In this document: one piece after another, positions 1 through 12,263 of the stretch
Position numbering within the stretch: position 1 is the first letter of the stretch
Layout: the number at the start of each line of letters is the position of its first letter
Assembly: GCA_036429605.1 (NCBI GenBank)
Contig: JAVFKD010000016.1
Location: forward strand, 2,790,001-2,854,000
Direction: 5' to 3'
Length of the DNA: 64,000 nucleotides
Origin: Cladobotryum mycophilum
Taxonomy: Eukaryota > Ascomycota > Sordariomycetes > Hypocreales > Hypocreaceae
The notes under the pieces: model-generated
The model's database searches: none
Seen by the model: only the letters and a program-made list of their open reading frames with translations
Told to the model about the DNA's origin: nothing
Position numbers and translations under genes: made by a program

Positions 1-17
1 AAACTTCATATACTAAC

Positions 18-1899
18 CTCATCAAAGTCTCGGAACTTGTCTTGGCAGTTCTCACAATAACCCGGCTTCAAATCTCGCTTGCTCTTGAGACTCTGAGACT
101 GTGGTTTCCTCTCCTTGCTCTCTACTGCTTTCTGACTATCGTCATCCTGACCCTGCATCGTCTTGGAGGTGGTTCGACCCATTGTGATCGATCGGCTAGA
201 TGCGACATCCGCTGAAACCTCTGTAGCTCCGTGCGAAGTAGGGTTCGCCTTTTGCAAGACTTTTCTCTGCAAGCCATGCATCTCTTTACTGGTCCCAGCC
301 TTTGCACCATTGATTCCAGATGTGGATGAGATCATTTGCGAGCGGATGGCAGATGTGATGCTGGAGTGTTGAATACCAGAAGCTACGGGCTCACCCGCAA
401 ACAGACGTGCGCCTTCAGCTCGACTAGTAAAAGCGTTTTGCGGCCGCATTTCTGCTGGCTTAGCCAAAACCGCTCTCACCGGGTTGAAGATTGCTGATGC
501 CATTGCACGAGCCCTGCTGTGTGCTTCTTCCATCTCCGTCAAAGTTCGCTTTCCGGTTACCGGTTTGGGTGGAGGGGCTTCAGGGGCCTTGAGAACCTGC
601 ACAGGTTCCTCTCGCTTCACGGTGGCTCGCGCCTTTTCTCGCTCTCGGTTCTTGCGATAATCCTTTTCAGGAATCTCAACCTCCTCCACAAAAGGACAGC
701 GGCCATTCCCAACGCTTCGAAACTGAGGCCATTCGCCGTCTGTCTTGTTGGCGACCTTGGCGTATTCGCGCACCATGACGGGCTTTTGCCTCTCGTCCAT
801 GTCCCAGATATAGATATAGGGACCCTTGAAGTATGTCAATTCCCTGGCAATGGCGGTAGGGTCTCTATCAGACGGGCCGTTGATACGCTCATTGTTCAAC
901 ATCTGAAATAGATTTGGCTCGTGTGCGGTTTTGGGAGCGTTGTAATGGCTTCGTGTTGACACCTTTGTACCATAAGTGGTAGTGTGTGTTTCCGCCTCCA
1001 AGAGCACTGACAGCATTGTTTGAAATTTGTCCAGAGACCAAATCTTCTTTCCCATTTCGCGTGCTTTGTGGAGAACATCATTGTTTCGAATGATCTTGTT
1101 CCGCTTGCTCAAGTCGTCCAACTGGTGGGATTGTATTTGGGGCCGTTGAAAGTCGAACAATAGTCGTCTTCGCGCAGCGGTATTGCTGGTGTTTCTATCC
1201 AGAAGAGAAGGATTGATAGTCTGGGGTTGTTCTTCAGGCTCATGTTGCTGGGGCTCCGCAATTTCAACATCACCACTCTCCGGTCTCTCTGGTGGAATTG
1301 TTCGTGTTGTGATAACGTGCGTGACATCGATCGAGAAGAAGGGTTCCTGGCGCTATAGATTATGAAGTTAGTATCAGCGTGTAGGAGAATAGCGCAAAGT
1401 CACGAGTACGTACAGCACCAAGATAGGTGATCCTCTTTGTCAGCTTTGCCCGAATATCATCTTGTATACTCTCAAAGTAAAAGACCATTTTTGGGAATTT
1501 CGCCCTGTGATGCTTTTTCCAAACCTCCTTCTCGGTATCCACATCTTGACCATTCTTTGTAGTCGAAGTAGTTCTCGCAGTTCGATCCCTGACTACAGGA
1601 CGCGTAGCCGTACTCCGTTGCACGACAATTTGAGCGTTGCGGGGCACAAGTTTGGAGGGCGACCGAACGGCACGCTGAGTGCCATTCTCGAGGGCTTGCT
1701 TCTTGATGGGAGGAGGTTGACCGTATGGCTCCTCGCGTTGAGCGGTAGCATAGGATCGTTTCTGCTTGGCATAGCCGGCGAGGACAGAATGACCGCGCAA
1801 GGGCGAATTGGCTACATTGGGATTATTGGCCAGAGGAGCTCGTCTCGCATTCATGGCCATGGCAGACAGAGGTTTCGGCGATATGGATACAGTGGCCAT
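18..1899 (-). CDS. Dbf4/NimO-like regulatory subunit of the Cdc7 kinase (3' end outside window)
   Basis: Regulatory subunit that activates the Cdc7 (DDK) kinase at replication origins in the nucleus. Exon 1 is 1899-1414 and a 61-bp intron (1413-1353, GTACGT...CTATAG) joins it to 1352-18. The first exon ends in a BRCT-like motif N (FYFESIQDDIRAKLTKRITY) that continues after the intron with EPFFSIDVTHVITTR. The second exon carries the motif M region (KGPYIYIWDMDERQKPVMVR and CPFVEE). It ends with the CxxC half of the motif C zinc finger (GYCENCQDKF..DFDE) at a splice donor GTTAGT at 17, so the His ligands lie beyond the window edge. The middle of the protein is basic and disordered. It is divergent from the Icp55 gene. 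Identification rests on motifs N, M and C appearing in the family order. Known as nimO in Aspergillus and dfp1 in fission yeast. Confidence 0.88.
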
Positions 1900-2996
1900 G
1901 AACGCTCTTCTTTATAACCCCCCAAAGTATAGTTCAAGAGAGGGAGAGAGATACAGAGAGAGAGCGCGGCGCCTCTTGAACCCAAAGTTTACCAGTGGTG
2001 GAGGGGCTGGCTGGCTGGCTGAGGTGGGAGGCTCCGTGGACGAGCACGCACGCGACGTGTGGACCGGGGACACGTCAGTGAAGTGAAGTCGGACGGGGGG
2101 AAAAAGGCTAAATGATGCTTTTAAGACGGCATTGACGATTGTAGTTGAAGCCTTGCTAGAGGAGCCAAGGCAGGCTTTTGTAGAAAGTATCGTCGACCGT
2201 CTTGTTGTCGCTTGTTTCGGAGTTGGCGAGAGGAACTTTGATTGTGTGTGGGAAGAAACAATGCGTGCTTTCAAAGCCTGTGGTGTTGATGGAGACTTCG
2301 CGCTTGGCATAATAGCGCCATGCCTGATTCGGCCATGCCCTGCCTAACTGGTCAAAAACATGCACAGACCCACTTTGCTGGAACAGCAACCACCCATAGG
2401 AAGGAGCAGGAGGAGAAGGTACTTTGTACTGGTACAAGTGCTCTCATGCAAGCAGTAAATTTTTTGAGAGCGTCAAATCCAATTAGAGGCGTCCATTTTG
2501 TGCAGCCACAAGAACGAGAACACGCTAGAAATGCCCTGTAAGAAAAGCGCCATTGACGCCCTACGAACACCTGAACGCCTGCAAAGACGCGCACATGGCG
2601 GGGGCTGCTTTCAGGCATCAGTTGTCATCATAGGGCTAGTACAAGAGAGTACTCTCTACCTAGAGCCAAATAGATTTTATGAACAACGGTTGCATTAGCA
2701 TTAGCGGCTTAGCAGTGCCCTGTTTGTGTAATGTCCAAAGCATACATAAGACATTTATGCAACGCACTTCAATCAGCTTATGCGAGTTCTAACCGATTGC
2801 ACTTCATTCTTCCAGACAAAACACATCAACACCTTTTCAACAACATGCAGAGTTGACATGGAGCCACCGTTGTTTTGTTGATTTCTTTCACTCAACAAGA
2901 AAAAACATATACCATCTTTCATGTGCAATACCCAGGGACGATCATGATACGATTCTCACGCACCAATTCCTCGTCAAATTATTCAACGTCCATAAA
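1900..2996. other. Divergent intergenic region between Dbf4-like and Icp55 genes
   Basis: No gene is supported here. The region must hold both promoters. A CG-rich stretch near 2045-2060 contains ACGCGA next to CGACGTG, which resembles an MCB-type (ACGCGN) cell-cycle element about 150 bp upstream of the Dbf4 start. That assignment is inference only. Short ORFs on both strands have no recognisable protein character. Confidence 0.4.
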
Positions 2997-4610
2997 ATGA
3001 AGCTCCCACGCTCGCCATTCCAGCGCCTGCTATCAAAGAGGCTCCCCACGCAGCGCACCATAGCTCCTCGCCAGCGGCCGAACCATGCGACGTATGCTTC
3101 CTTTGCTACAGTGTCTTATCCCTTCTCCCAAGACAAGCGAGCCGACAATTCGATTGTCTCAGCGGCCAACCTGAAATTCGGCCAACCAATCCACGAAACG
3201 CACCCCCACATTCTAAAGGCTGGCGAATGTTTGTACTACAATGCCTTTGTTTATAATTGCGAGGATTCCGAGGGAAGGGGGGATAAAAAAATTCATAATA
3301 ATAATAATAATAGTTAACTGACTAGAATGTTTTGAATAGTAACACCGGGAATCACCGCCCAGGAATATGCCGATCGAAGAGCCGCCCTCGCCGATGCGAT
3401 GCCCGAAGGCGGCGTCGCTGTGCTACACGCTGCTCAACTACAGTTCAAGTCCGGTGCCGTCTTCCATCCTTATCGGCAAGAGTCAAACTTCCTCTGGTTG
3501 ACCGGATGGCACGAGCCCGATGCCGTCGCAGTGATCCGCAAGACCGGCCCTAAATGGGGAGACTACATATTCAGCATGTTCGTCAAGGCCAAGGACCCCC
3601 GAGAGGAGCAATGGTCTGGATACCGAAACGGAGTCGAAGCCGCCGAGGATATCTTCAATGCGGATGAGGCGTGGACGATAGACAGTGTCGATTCGACATT
3701 GCCCAAACTCCTCGAATCTGCGAAGCTCGTATATGCCGATTTACAGCCAGCCAAAGAACAGACCAATTCTCTCTGGAAGTTCTTTTCTGGTCGTCAAGCC
3801 TCCGGCCCGGGAAAGACACCTTTGTATCCCGTCATGAATAAGCTGCGAGTCATCAAAAGTACAGCCGAAGTTGCCAACATGCGGTTGGCCGGTCAAATAT
3901 CAGGACGGTCCATAACAAATGCCATGAGGCGATCCTGGCTGAAGGAAAAGGACCTACATGCTTTCTTGGATTACGAATTCGTCACAAACGGCTGCGATGG
4001 ACCGGCATACATCCCGGTCGTGGCAGGAGGAGAGCGCGGGAACTGCATCCATTACACCATCAATAACAATGTTTTCCGAGAGGGAGAGCTTATACTCGTC
4101 GACGCCGGCGGGGAATACGGCACTTATATCACTGATATATCCCGAACATGGCCCGTCTCCGGAAAGTTTAGCGCAGCTCAGCGAGACCTCTACGAGGCGG
4201 TCCTCAAAGTTCAGCGGACAAGCGTAGCACTCTGCCGCGAGAGCGCTAGGATGTCGCTGGAAGACATCCACGGAGTTACGGTCCGTGGCTTGGTGGACCA
4301 GCTCAAGGCCCTGGGCTTCAACGTATCCATGAGCAACATAGACGAGCTATTCCCCCACCACGTCGGCCACTACATCGGCATCGATGTGCACGACTGCCCC
4401 GGCTACAGCAGGAGAGAGATGCTCCGGAGAGGCCACTGCGTCACCATCGAGCCCGGCGTCTACGTACCCGACAATGAGAAGTGGCCGGCGCACTTCCGGG
4501 GCATGGGCATTCGCATCGAGGACAGCATTTGCGTGGACGAGGATTCCCCTTATATCTTGACAACTGAGGCTGTGAAGGAAATTGACGACATTGAAGCTTT
4601 GCGGAATTGA
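2997..4610 (+). CDS. Mitochondrial Xaa-Pro aminopeptidase, Icp55/XPNPEP3 type (M24B)
   Basis: Metallo-aminopeptidase that removes a residue from mitochondrial precursors after the processing peptidase has cut. Exon 1 is 2997-3228 and exon 2 is 3340-4610, with a 111-bp intron (GTTTGT...AATAG) between them. Splicing creates the family segment ending GELTPGITAQEY. The product is about 423-500 residues long by family comparison; from this start it is 500 aa. The N-terminus is basic and Ser/Arg-rich with few acids, as expected for a matrix-targeting presequence. The M24 metal ligands are visible: two Asp in LVDAGGEYGTYITDISR, His in FPHHVGHYIG, Glu in TIEPGVYVP and Glu in GIRIEDSICV. The aminopeptidase P N-terminal domain (ESNFLWLTGWHEPDAV) precedes them. 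The gene is intact. Confidence 0.93.
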
Positions 4611-5349
4611 TGACGGCGTGGGCATTTTGTCATCTTTTTTTTGTGTGTATATAAGGCTCCCCCTCTCTCCCGACCTACGGAATCGCCCCTCCTACTAAAA
4701 TACCCTCATGAGCAACAAAACAACGAAAACAACAACAATAACAAAGGGGAAGAGGAAAGAAACTTCGGGTGGACACAAATAAGCAGCCCAAGACCAAGTA
4801 TATATAAGTATAGTCAATATTTATCTTACATGGCCAAGCAAACATTTGAGCATTATCTAAATGATGAAACCTTTTTTTGTCCCCCTCCCCTTCCCCCCGG
4901 ATCCTTCGGAGCTGAACACCTCAAAATGACGAGTCATCAATATTCATCAATATTTACATAAGAAAGGAAATTCGCCTCTCCCAACGAATATTTTTTTGAG
5001 TTTGTCTATGCCTTCCAGCCCCCTTCTAAATAACACGCCCCCCTTTTGTTTGTTCCCCCTCCTCGTAATCTTCATAACTGGAGAAATGTGTTGTCCCTTT
5101 TCCGCCTTCTCTCTCAGGCTGACCCCTAACCGGTCGTTTAGACCCCTGTGTCCCAGTGAAGAGAGAAGAATCCCTGGTATATGCTCCCGCCCAAATATGT
5201 AAAATGCTGGTCATAAAAATAAAATTCGAAGTAGAGAGGTTTTTTGTTCAGGCAAACTTGATCTCCAAAGCCCATGAGTTGCAAAAAAAAAAGCCAATAT
5301 TGATACAAGAAAAGAGAATTAAAGAGAAGAAGAAGAAAAAAGAGGAGGC
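4611..5349. other. Convergent 3' intergenic region
   Basis: A 740-bp AT-rich spacer between the 3' ends of the Icp55 (+) and bHLH (-) genes. It contains poly-A and poly-T tracts and AAC repeats but no supported gene. It probably holds both 3' UTRs. Confidence 0.5.
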
Positions 5350-6942
5350 TCAGCAGAAGCCTCTAGGGTCGAAGAGCGTCATGCTGTGGCTCGGCATCAT
5401 ATCCGCGGTCCGCATAGAGCTATTAAGCAGTGTTTCAAACGCTTGTAGTCTGCGCATGAGGTTTCGGTGCTCGGTCATGATGTCCTTGTTGCGTTGCTCG
5501 AGCTGGTGAATGTATTCAGTTGCTTTTGTTAATACAGTGCCCTTTTGGTTTATCTGTTAGTCTGGCAAACTCTTGAGGGGGAAGACCAAAGGTATGATAT
5601 GCTTACCTTGCTCACTTTAGCAGTCCCCTGGGCGGAAGAGGATTCTGCATCGTCGGTTTGCTGAAGGGCTGGGACGGCGTTGCGCAGTTCTGTGATTTTC
5701 TCTTTTAGATTGGTGCGGTATTTGCGCTCGACGTCGTTGTGTGCCATCCTATCCGCGGATTTAGGCTTGACACCTGGTTCTATACAGATCCGTTTTGAAG
5801 CTGTTGATTGCTTTGCAGTTGTATCGTTGGGTGGTTGCTTGTGTTTGAGATCCCGGTTAGCCGGAGGGGGTTCCGAGGTGCCGCTGGTGTCCTCGGATGA
5901 CTTTCGTACATTTTGTTCCACGGGCGGCTGGGGCCTTAATGCTGCCGGATCGTTTCCGATGCCGAATTGCTGGCTCATCGGATTGGATTGCATGGGAAAT
6001 CCATATCCCATTCCGAATCTGTTCGACGGGGCGTAGGGGGCAGTCTGTTTGTACCCAAGGCAATCTCAAGAAGACGCCGTCGCTCCTCTGGGGTAATCAC
6101 GTAACTATTGCTTTGCTGAACCGTGCCCCAGGCATCGCCGCCAATCCGTCTTGGGGTATCATTTTGCATGTTAACGATGGCAGGCTGGGCACTGGGCTGT
6201 AGTCTGTTCCAACTCAATGGTGCTGAGTAGAGTCCACGTCCGGAAGGTTGAGGTACTGGTGGAGGTGGAGGTGGCGCGTTTTCTTTGGGCAATTCCAGTT
6301 TTAGGGACTCGAACATGTCTTCATCGTCGGATAGTGAGTGATCAAAAGCACTATCGTCGAGGAAATCCTCCTCTGTGAATGGAGCGGTTGGATTTGCGTA
6401 GAGACCACTACCCAGGCCTGGTGTCAAGTCTATGCCGGGCCTGTTCATTTAGTCAACAAAAAAGTTTTTTTGAGTCGTTTGATGGAGAAATTATCTTCTT
6501 ACCTGTTTTGGTTTGTTGGATTATAAAACTGGGAATAGTCAATCTCGAAACTTGCAAACTTTTCGGCGTCATCGTCGAATTGTAGTAAAGAATCGATATT
6601 ATCTAAAGCGGAAGGCGGTGGCGATTCGACTTTGATCCGCTTTGTATCATGAGATGTTTTGTCTTGGGACGTATTCTGATTAGGGATTGATGGAGAGACT
6701 TGTGGGAATGACATTTGAGTGAGATTATTGGTGTTTGCCGGATCAAAGGAAGGAAGTGATGGAGCCGAGGTGGAAGCGGACATATTGAACGCATTCATTT
6801 TGGATTCCAACGACGGCGAGTTCCATGTAGGCGAAGATTGTTGTGTATTTTGTCGTTGCTGTAGATTTATCACTGGTCTCTTGGAAAATGAAGAGAGATC
6901 AATGTTGTTATTGTGGTTCATGACGACTGTGGAGACCGACAT
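5350..6942 (-). CDS. SREBP-type bHLH transcription factor without membrane anchor (suspected 1-nt deletion)
   Basis: Nuclear basic helix-loop-helix factor. Exons are 6942-6503, 6440-5607 and 5541-5350, separated by introns of 62 and 65 bp. The basic region reads RMAHNDVERKYRTNLKEKI and has the Tyr that distinguishes SREBPs from other bHLH proteins. The second intron falls in the loop, and helix 2 plus a leucine-zipper-like stretch (LTKATEYIHQLEQRNKDIM) follow it. The protein stops soon after at DPRGFC with no transmembrane segment, so it resembles the short fungal SrbB-like branch rather than membrane-anchored SrbA. The N-terminal half is acidic and Ser/Pro-rich, as in activation domains. Exon 2 changes frame near 6054-6056. 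Either one G is missing from a GGG run (giving 488 aa) or a 56-bp intron with a weak GTGATT donor removes the ITPEERRRLLEIAL segment. I start at the ATG at 6942. Confidence 0.82.
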
Positions 6943-7139
6943 TGAGAGTTGATTGAACAATGACCTCGATGCCAGATGACGGAGTGTTTGGTATGAAATA
7001 TCAAAGAGATGATGATGGTAGTAAGAAGAGTAGGAGTAAAGAGTAACTGATGAAAAAGGAAGAGAAGAGACGACAAGGCCGGGGGTGTTTAGAGTAATCA
7101 ACCATGGAACAACAAGTCAACTTGCCGGGGTGGCGTTGG

Positions 7140-7175
7140 TATTGGTATTGGTATTGGTATTGGTATTGGTATTGG
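7140..7175 (-). promoter_or_regulatory. Tandem CCAAT-box array (six CCAATA units) upstream of the bHLH gene
   Basis: Six exact head-to-tail copies of TATTGG on the plus strand, which read CCAATA on the strand of the bHLH gene, about 200 bp upstream of its ATG. CCAAT is the core bound by the fungal HAP/CBC complex. The array could be a real regulatory cluster or simply a hexanucleotide microsatellite. The sequence alone cannot separate these. Confidence 0.45.
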
Positions 7176-7260
7176 ATAAGTAGACAGGCAAGTAAGTGGG
7201 TGAAGATAACGTTGGATCGAGGCAGCAAGCCAAAGTAGGTCAGGTCGAGGTAGGTGGGTA

Positions 7261-7910
7261 AGTATATACAAGAACAAGGTGCGCCAAGGCAAGGTAAGGC
7301 AAGGTAAGGCAAGGCAATGTAGGTCACAGTTTCAGCTTGAGATATGACTGATTGAATGACTGACTCTCAAGTAGGTGAGTAAGTAATTAATAGGTGCCTA
7401 CATATGAGAGACAGGTTTAGACGGCATAGCACACACTGCACGACCTTGCTGCCAAGATCCGCCGAAGAAGAACTGGGCCCTTGAGCATGAATTTTTTTTT
7501 TAAACGCCCATCGGACACCGCCGCAATGCAGAGAAAGAGAGATGGAGAGAGAGAGAGAGAGAAGGAGAGAATATTCCATTCGGATGTGCCAGAGGCTGGC
7601 TGACGTCGAAAACGCCTCTCCCATCCGGAATCGAAACACTATTAGTTTAGCCCTACATGAGGACCAAGGGAAGGGAATGGTGGATTGGAGGGCAATCAAA
7701 AGCCTCTCAAAAGCCTCTCAATTCGGGCAAGCTGAACCTACTAGTCATGTCATGCAGAACGGGAAGAGAGAGAGGGGGAGAGAAAGAAAGAAAAGACAAG
7801 GGGAGAAAAGACGAGACGAGACGAGACCAGACAGACAGACAGACAGACAGACAGAGAGAGAGAGAGAGCGAGACAGACAGACAGACAGAGACAGAGAAAA
7901 AGAAAGCAAT
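7261..7910. repeat. Low-complexity tract: GGTAA/GGCAA repeats, (GA)n and (GACA)n microsatellites
   Basis: Repeated GGCAAGGTAA units near 7285-7320, a (GA)n run at about 7543-7570, and long GACAGACA/GAGAGA stretches at about 7825-7900. Open frames across this tract are artefacts of the simple repeats. Confidence 0.8.
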
Positions 7911-10610
7911 TCACTTAGCGAAACGAACTGTCCCGAGTCCCATTAGGCTGGGTTGAGGGCGGACCTGGAACCACGTCCACATCCACGTCCATACCCACAT
8001 CCTCATGCAGGTTCGGCGAGGGCCGGGTAAAGGAAAGAAACTTGGTAATGGGTTGGTTTCTCTTGGCAGGCGTGACCTGTCAACTGGTAGATTGATACCA
8101 ATTGCCATCTCATCCATCCATCCAGGGGCTCCATCCAAGGCCTGCAATACGGGTATGGATGGATGCAAGTATGAGATGACAATTGGCTGGGGTGTGATGA
8201 TGGCTGTGACCGTGTGGTGGTGATGGGTCATGGGCGGTGGGGAATGGATTCAGGGTTTTGCTAGGGAATAGGAAAAACGTGGTCCTTTTCTATGGCTCCA
8301 TAAATGGCGTGACTTTTTTCGGGGACGCATCCCTGTGGCAGGAACAACAGAGGCGGGAAAAACAGCCCATAACTTCCAAAGTTGTATCCATGCATTTGCA
8401 TGTACGTACTGTATGTACTCTCTGTATATTGGGGGGAAGGGGAACTGCCTATAGCCAGTACTGTAACTTGTCAGGATGAGGAAATAAATAGATAAATAAA
8501 AAATGACTGAATAGATTGAAACCATAAACATAGACAGCGCACCAATCAAAAAAATCAAAATAAACAATTTAGAAGGAATAATTAATCAAATGGGGGAATA
8601 AAAATATCGTATGATTCCTACTGTTGCTGCTACTGCTCCTGCTCCTGCAAGGGATGGCCTGGACTGAACGAGAGTCTGGGCTCGCCTCACCCGGAAGGAA
8701 CAAAGACGGAAAAACTCTCCAGTCCGCGCAATTGCTCCCCCCAATTCAAAAGGAATCGGGAATCGCATGCAAGTCCGGAACCGTTATTGGTCCACGGCTC
8801 AGCCAAGGGGGGGGCGTTGAATAAAGAGCATCAACTATCACGACACTATTAAAAAAAATTGCTTCCCAATGGAAACGACGTAATATTCCATCACCAGTGA
8901 CATACTTTATGCACAAAGCGTGCAGGCATCTTGTTTTTATTCTTGTTTTTATTCTCTTCTTCTTCTCTTCGCCTCCATTGCTTATACCTAGCTCACTCCA
9001 GCAATGAGGCCATCCCCGGCTTCAACACCACCCCTTTCCAGTGGATACGGGGAGCCAATATATATAAATGACGTCTCCAGTCTCGAACCCGTCAGCCAGG
9101 GATGGAGACAGAAAATTTTTATCACCAGGCGAACATTCACCGATTCCATCCATCCCCCTCTCAATTAACTATTCTATACTCTTTTTTTTTTTTTTTTTTT
9201 TTGCTCCATCCATCATCGCCTTACATCCCGCATTCCCACCTAGTTGCATGCACTTACTTCCAAACCTTCCAAACCCTCAAACACCGAGACTACTCCGCCG
9301 AATCTACTTGTTATTCTCAACATTACCCGGCGTCGCCCGAGACAATAACCACAGATTGTATTCGCTTCCGTTATTCTCACGCCACTTTCTTACCCCCCAT
9401 TGCATTCCATCCCTCATCCTCGTCTATCCTTTGGCATGTTAATCGACATCTCAAGTCCCGGTGTCCTTGGCTCATGACAGGCTATCCATCAGCTCCGAGA
9501 ACGTCAAGTACCCCGATCTCACTCCAGTTCATCGGATCCAAATCTCTATATAGCATAAAGAGCCCTGGTAATGATCCTCTGAAGTCTTGGGTCGACCAAA
9601 CCAATCATGTTAGCTTGTCATCCCTCTTAGCCATACCCACCAACCATACCCATCTCATGAGAGCATCGTCAACACAGTCCAGTCCATCTTGTCTCACTCC
9701 ACACTCCACATCTCTTGGCCGTGTCCATCATGAACACTCCGTCTCGTCCCGTCCCCAAAACTCCCAACTATGTACGTAGTAAGTGGGATTATCCCATCAT
9801 CACAACTACTTCGTGCCGCCGGATGCCGCCGTAATGCCGCACTTGGCCGCAGTTCGCCGCATCGCGAAACCCTCTCAAAATCCTACACAAGCGATGGACC
9901 AAGACGGTATAGTTGGCATCCAAGAATCAGTATCAGTTCAAAAAAAAAAAAAAAAAAAGCCAATGAACTGGTGTCGCTGACAACTGCAGTATGCAAGCTT
10001 GCTGCCTCGCCTAGATCTCCGGGCATGGTTAACTGCTTAACCGAGGACACCCCCCAAAACTTTACCCTTAGCGATTGGACGCTTCAACATCGTCAAAGTG
10101 GAGGTGTTTGCCAACCCTTTCTCAACCTATCACGCATGCCAAATAACGTGATAAAAGAATAGCAATTAAATCAATAGCATGTGCAGCACTGTGAATGGGT
10201 TCGCATGCAGGTACTGCCAGCCTCCCTCCTCGGAGAATAAATATCCGGATACCACCCGCACGAGTCCCCCTCATGTTTTTTTTCCATCCAACCATCTTAA
10301 AGCAAACCTCAACGGTCGGTGTGCTCAAACGGATGAGGAGCACACAATATACGGTAGAGATCGACAACACGTGTTTGTGTGACTGAGTGCGCGCCTTGGG
10401 ATGCATGACGAAACCTTGGCTCTCCAGACGTTGCCACCATCACACGTGGTGGCGGGCAAGTGGGTTCCAGGTATGCAGTATGAAAGAAAAATGACATTAT
10501 ATTAAATTGTTCTCTTGATAATCGAATTAATTTCAGCTCTCCATCTGGCGCTTTGTCTGTCGGCGAACATTCGTACCCGGCGAAAACCTCCTCTAGAGTA
10601 AGGAATCTTC
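7911..10610. other. Gene-poor spacer
   Basis: No supported gene in 2.7 kb. It holds poly-T at about 9182-9202, poly-A at about 9939-9957, and CCATCCATCCA-type repeats near 8112-8165. Open frames at 9068-9779 lack domains, start within low-complexity sequence and look like chance ORFs. Confidence 0.5.
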
Positions 10611-10919
10611 TCATTCCGCATTCGGCTTGTCGCTCTTCTGCTTCCTCAGTACTATGCAAACCCTATTGAAAATCTAGATGAGTGAGAGAAAAATCCTCGT
10701 TGGCTGCTGTCAAAAAAACAATCGTTGTGAAGCTCACTTGGCCTCGAAAGGCTTAGGAAGAGTCTTACGCCGCTCACAGTCACTACACTCCCCCGGCTCA
10801 AAGATGATGTCGTGTTTGGCCGACGTCCCCTTGCATTCTTTGAATAGATGTTCGCACCACAAGATGTGAGAAAAGCCGACGTGGCCGCAGGACCATTGCT
10901 TGTCCACCTGCGTGCACAT
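10611..10919 (-). CDS. Small Cys/His-rich hypothetical protein
   Basis: A small predicted protein of about 77 aa. Exon 1 is 10919-10738, followed by a 75-bp intron (GTGAGC...CAATAG) and exon 2 at 10662-10611. It contains regularly spaced Cys and His residues (SCGHVGFSHILWCEH, then KECKG, then GECSDCERR), a pattern seen in many small fungal proteins of unknown function and suggestive of metal binding. The open frame continues upstream of the chosen ATG to about 10995 (YYEYRRGGIKGRTYCEQD) with no ATG, so a further 5' exon spliced at an acceptor near 11000 is possible. The third frame after the intron is also open for about 110 codons, so the C-terminus is uncertain. Confidence 0.4.
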
Positions 10920-11002
10920 TTGCGTCCTCGTGTCCACGTCCTGCTCACAGTACGTCCGTCCCTTGATCCCCCCTCGCCGATATTCGTAATATTTCGAGTT
11001 TT

Positions 11003-12263
11003 TCTCTTGAGATGATTATGTTAAAAGGTGTAATTTGTCGAGTATATGATGTCGAAAATGTGTGCGATTTTATCTGTCCCAGCCCGGGGCCGATGACCTT
11101 CGTGTACTGGTCAACTGGTGCCGTGGCGAGGACTTTTAGAGATGTCTTCTTTGACTATCCATGCATAGACCAAAATCTATGGCTTGTTTAAAAAATGCAC
11201 CACCGATGCCGTCCCAGGGCGAAGCACCCAGCAAGATATGGGCTGTCTAATAACAGTGCCGTTGATATTTTTTTTAAAGGAGTTCCAGGGAGAAGCCTCC
11301 TTTAGGGAGTGTTTCTTTGTTTAGGACATGGAAAGAGATGTATACGATTTATATCTCCTTTGCCGAAAGAGAAAGAAAAATAGGTGAAGACAAGTGGGAG
11401 TGAAAATGGGACAATGAAGATGAGAGGTGGGAGGTGATGGGTGATGGGTGAGGATGAAAAGAAATCGGAAGGGTTAGGTAAAAGTGGAGGGAAGTGAAAC
11501 GAATGACAGATAACCTCTGCCGATATATGGCTTTCTGTGACATCCAATGGATGAAGATGGCGCGGCGGCAGGCAGACGCCATAGGTTAAGTGACGCGCTT
11601 TTCGTCCATCGTTGCACACCATCTTAAACCACTTAAATCACTAGAATGGCCTCATTTTCCTCTAGAATGACCCACTAGAGCTGCTTCTCGCAGTGGGCGG
11701 GCACATGTGGCCTGGCGTGGAACTCATCTCGATCACGATCTCAGCCAAGGGCTAGAACGGTTAGAATCTTGGCATCTAATTTGACGACGTCAACATTTCG
11801 GCTTCAACAACTCAAGTGTGTCAAAAAAAATACCAGCCATCCTTGGAGAAGGACGCAGGGGAAACAGTCAGTTATTGTTTTGCTAGACATCTGTGTCAGT
11901 CGAGATCACAAGCACAACACATTATGCTGGACGTGCTCATTGTTAGCTTGTGTAAGCGTTCAAGGGTTCAGACCCGGCGTTTCATTCACTTCCTGATTGA
12001 GCAAAAGCGCTTCTTTATCCCGAGACTGCCAACACCAGAGATTCGTACTAAAAATGCAAACCCCGCCTCCCTTCTAGGTCGAGCCTCTCTTGGTTCCCCA
12101 TCCAAACCGGCCAGTCAATGTTCGGGACTTTGTAGAGACCCATCTTCAAGGCGCCATCGTGTGAAGCCACTTTGCCCATTCATTCGGCATCGTAAAGTCC
12201 TTTTCGCTCTTTTTTCACGAGCTTGCCGCAGAAAAATATCTGAGCGGCTTGCCAGCGTAAACA
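11003..12263. other. Spacer upstream of the interrupted P450
   Basis: About 1.26 kb with no supported gene. GGTGATGGGTGA-type low complexity lies near 11425-11455. The last few hundred bases are presumably the P450 promoter and 5' UTR. Confidence 0.45.

Noticed and set aside
7800..7910. Regular GACA repeats considered as a CRISPR-like array
   Set aside because: Simple microsatellite with no spacers, in a eukaryotic genome.
9102..9779. 225-codon open frame in the 7-10.6 kb spacer
   Set aside because: It runs through a poly-T tract and low-complexity sequence, has no domain or signal, and overlaps another equally featureless frame.
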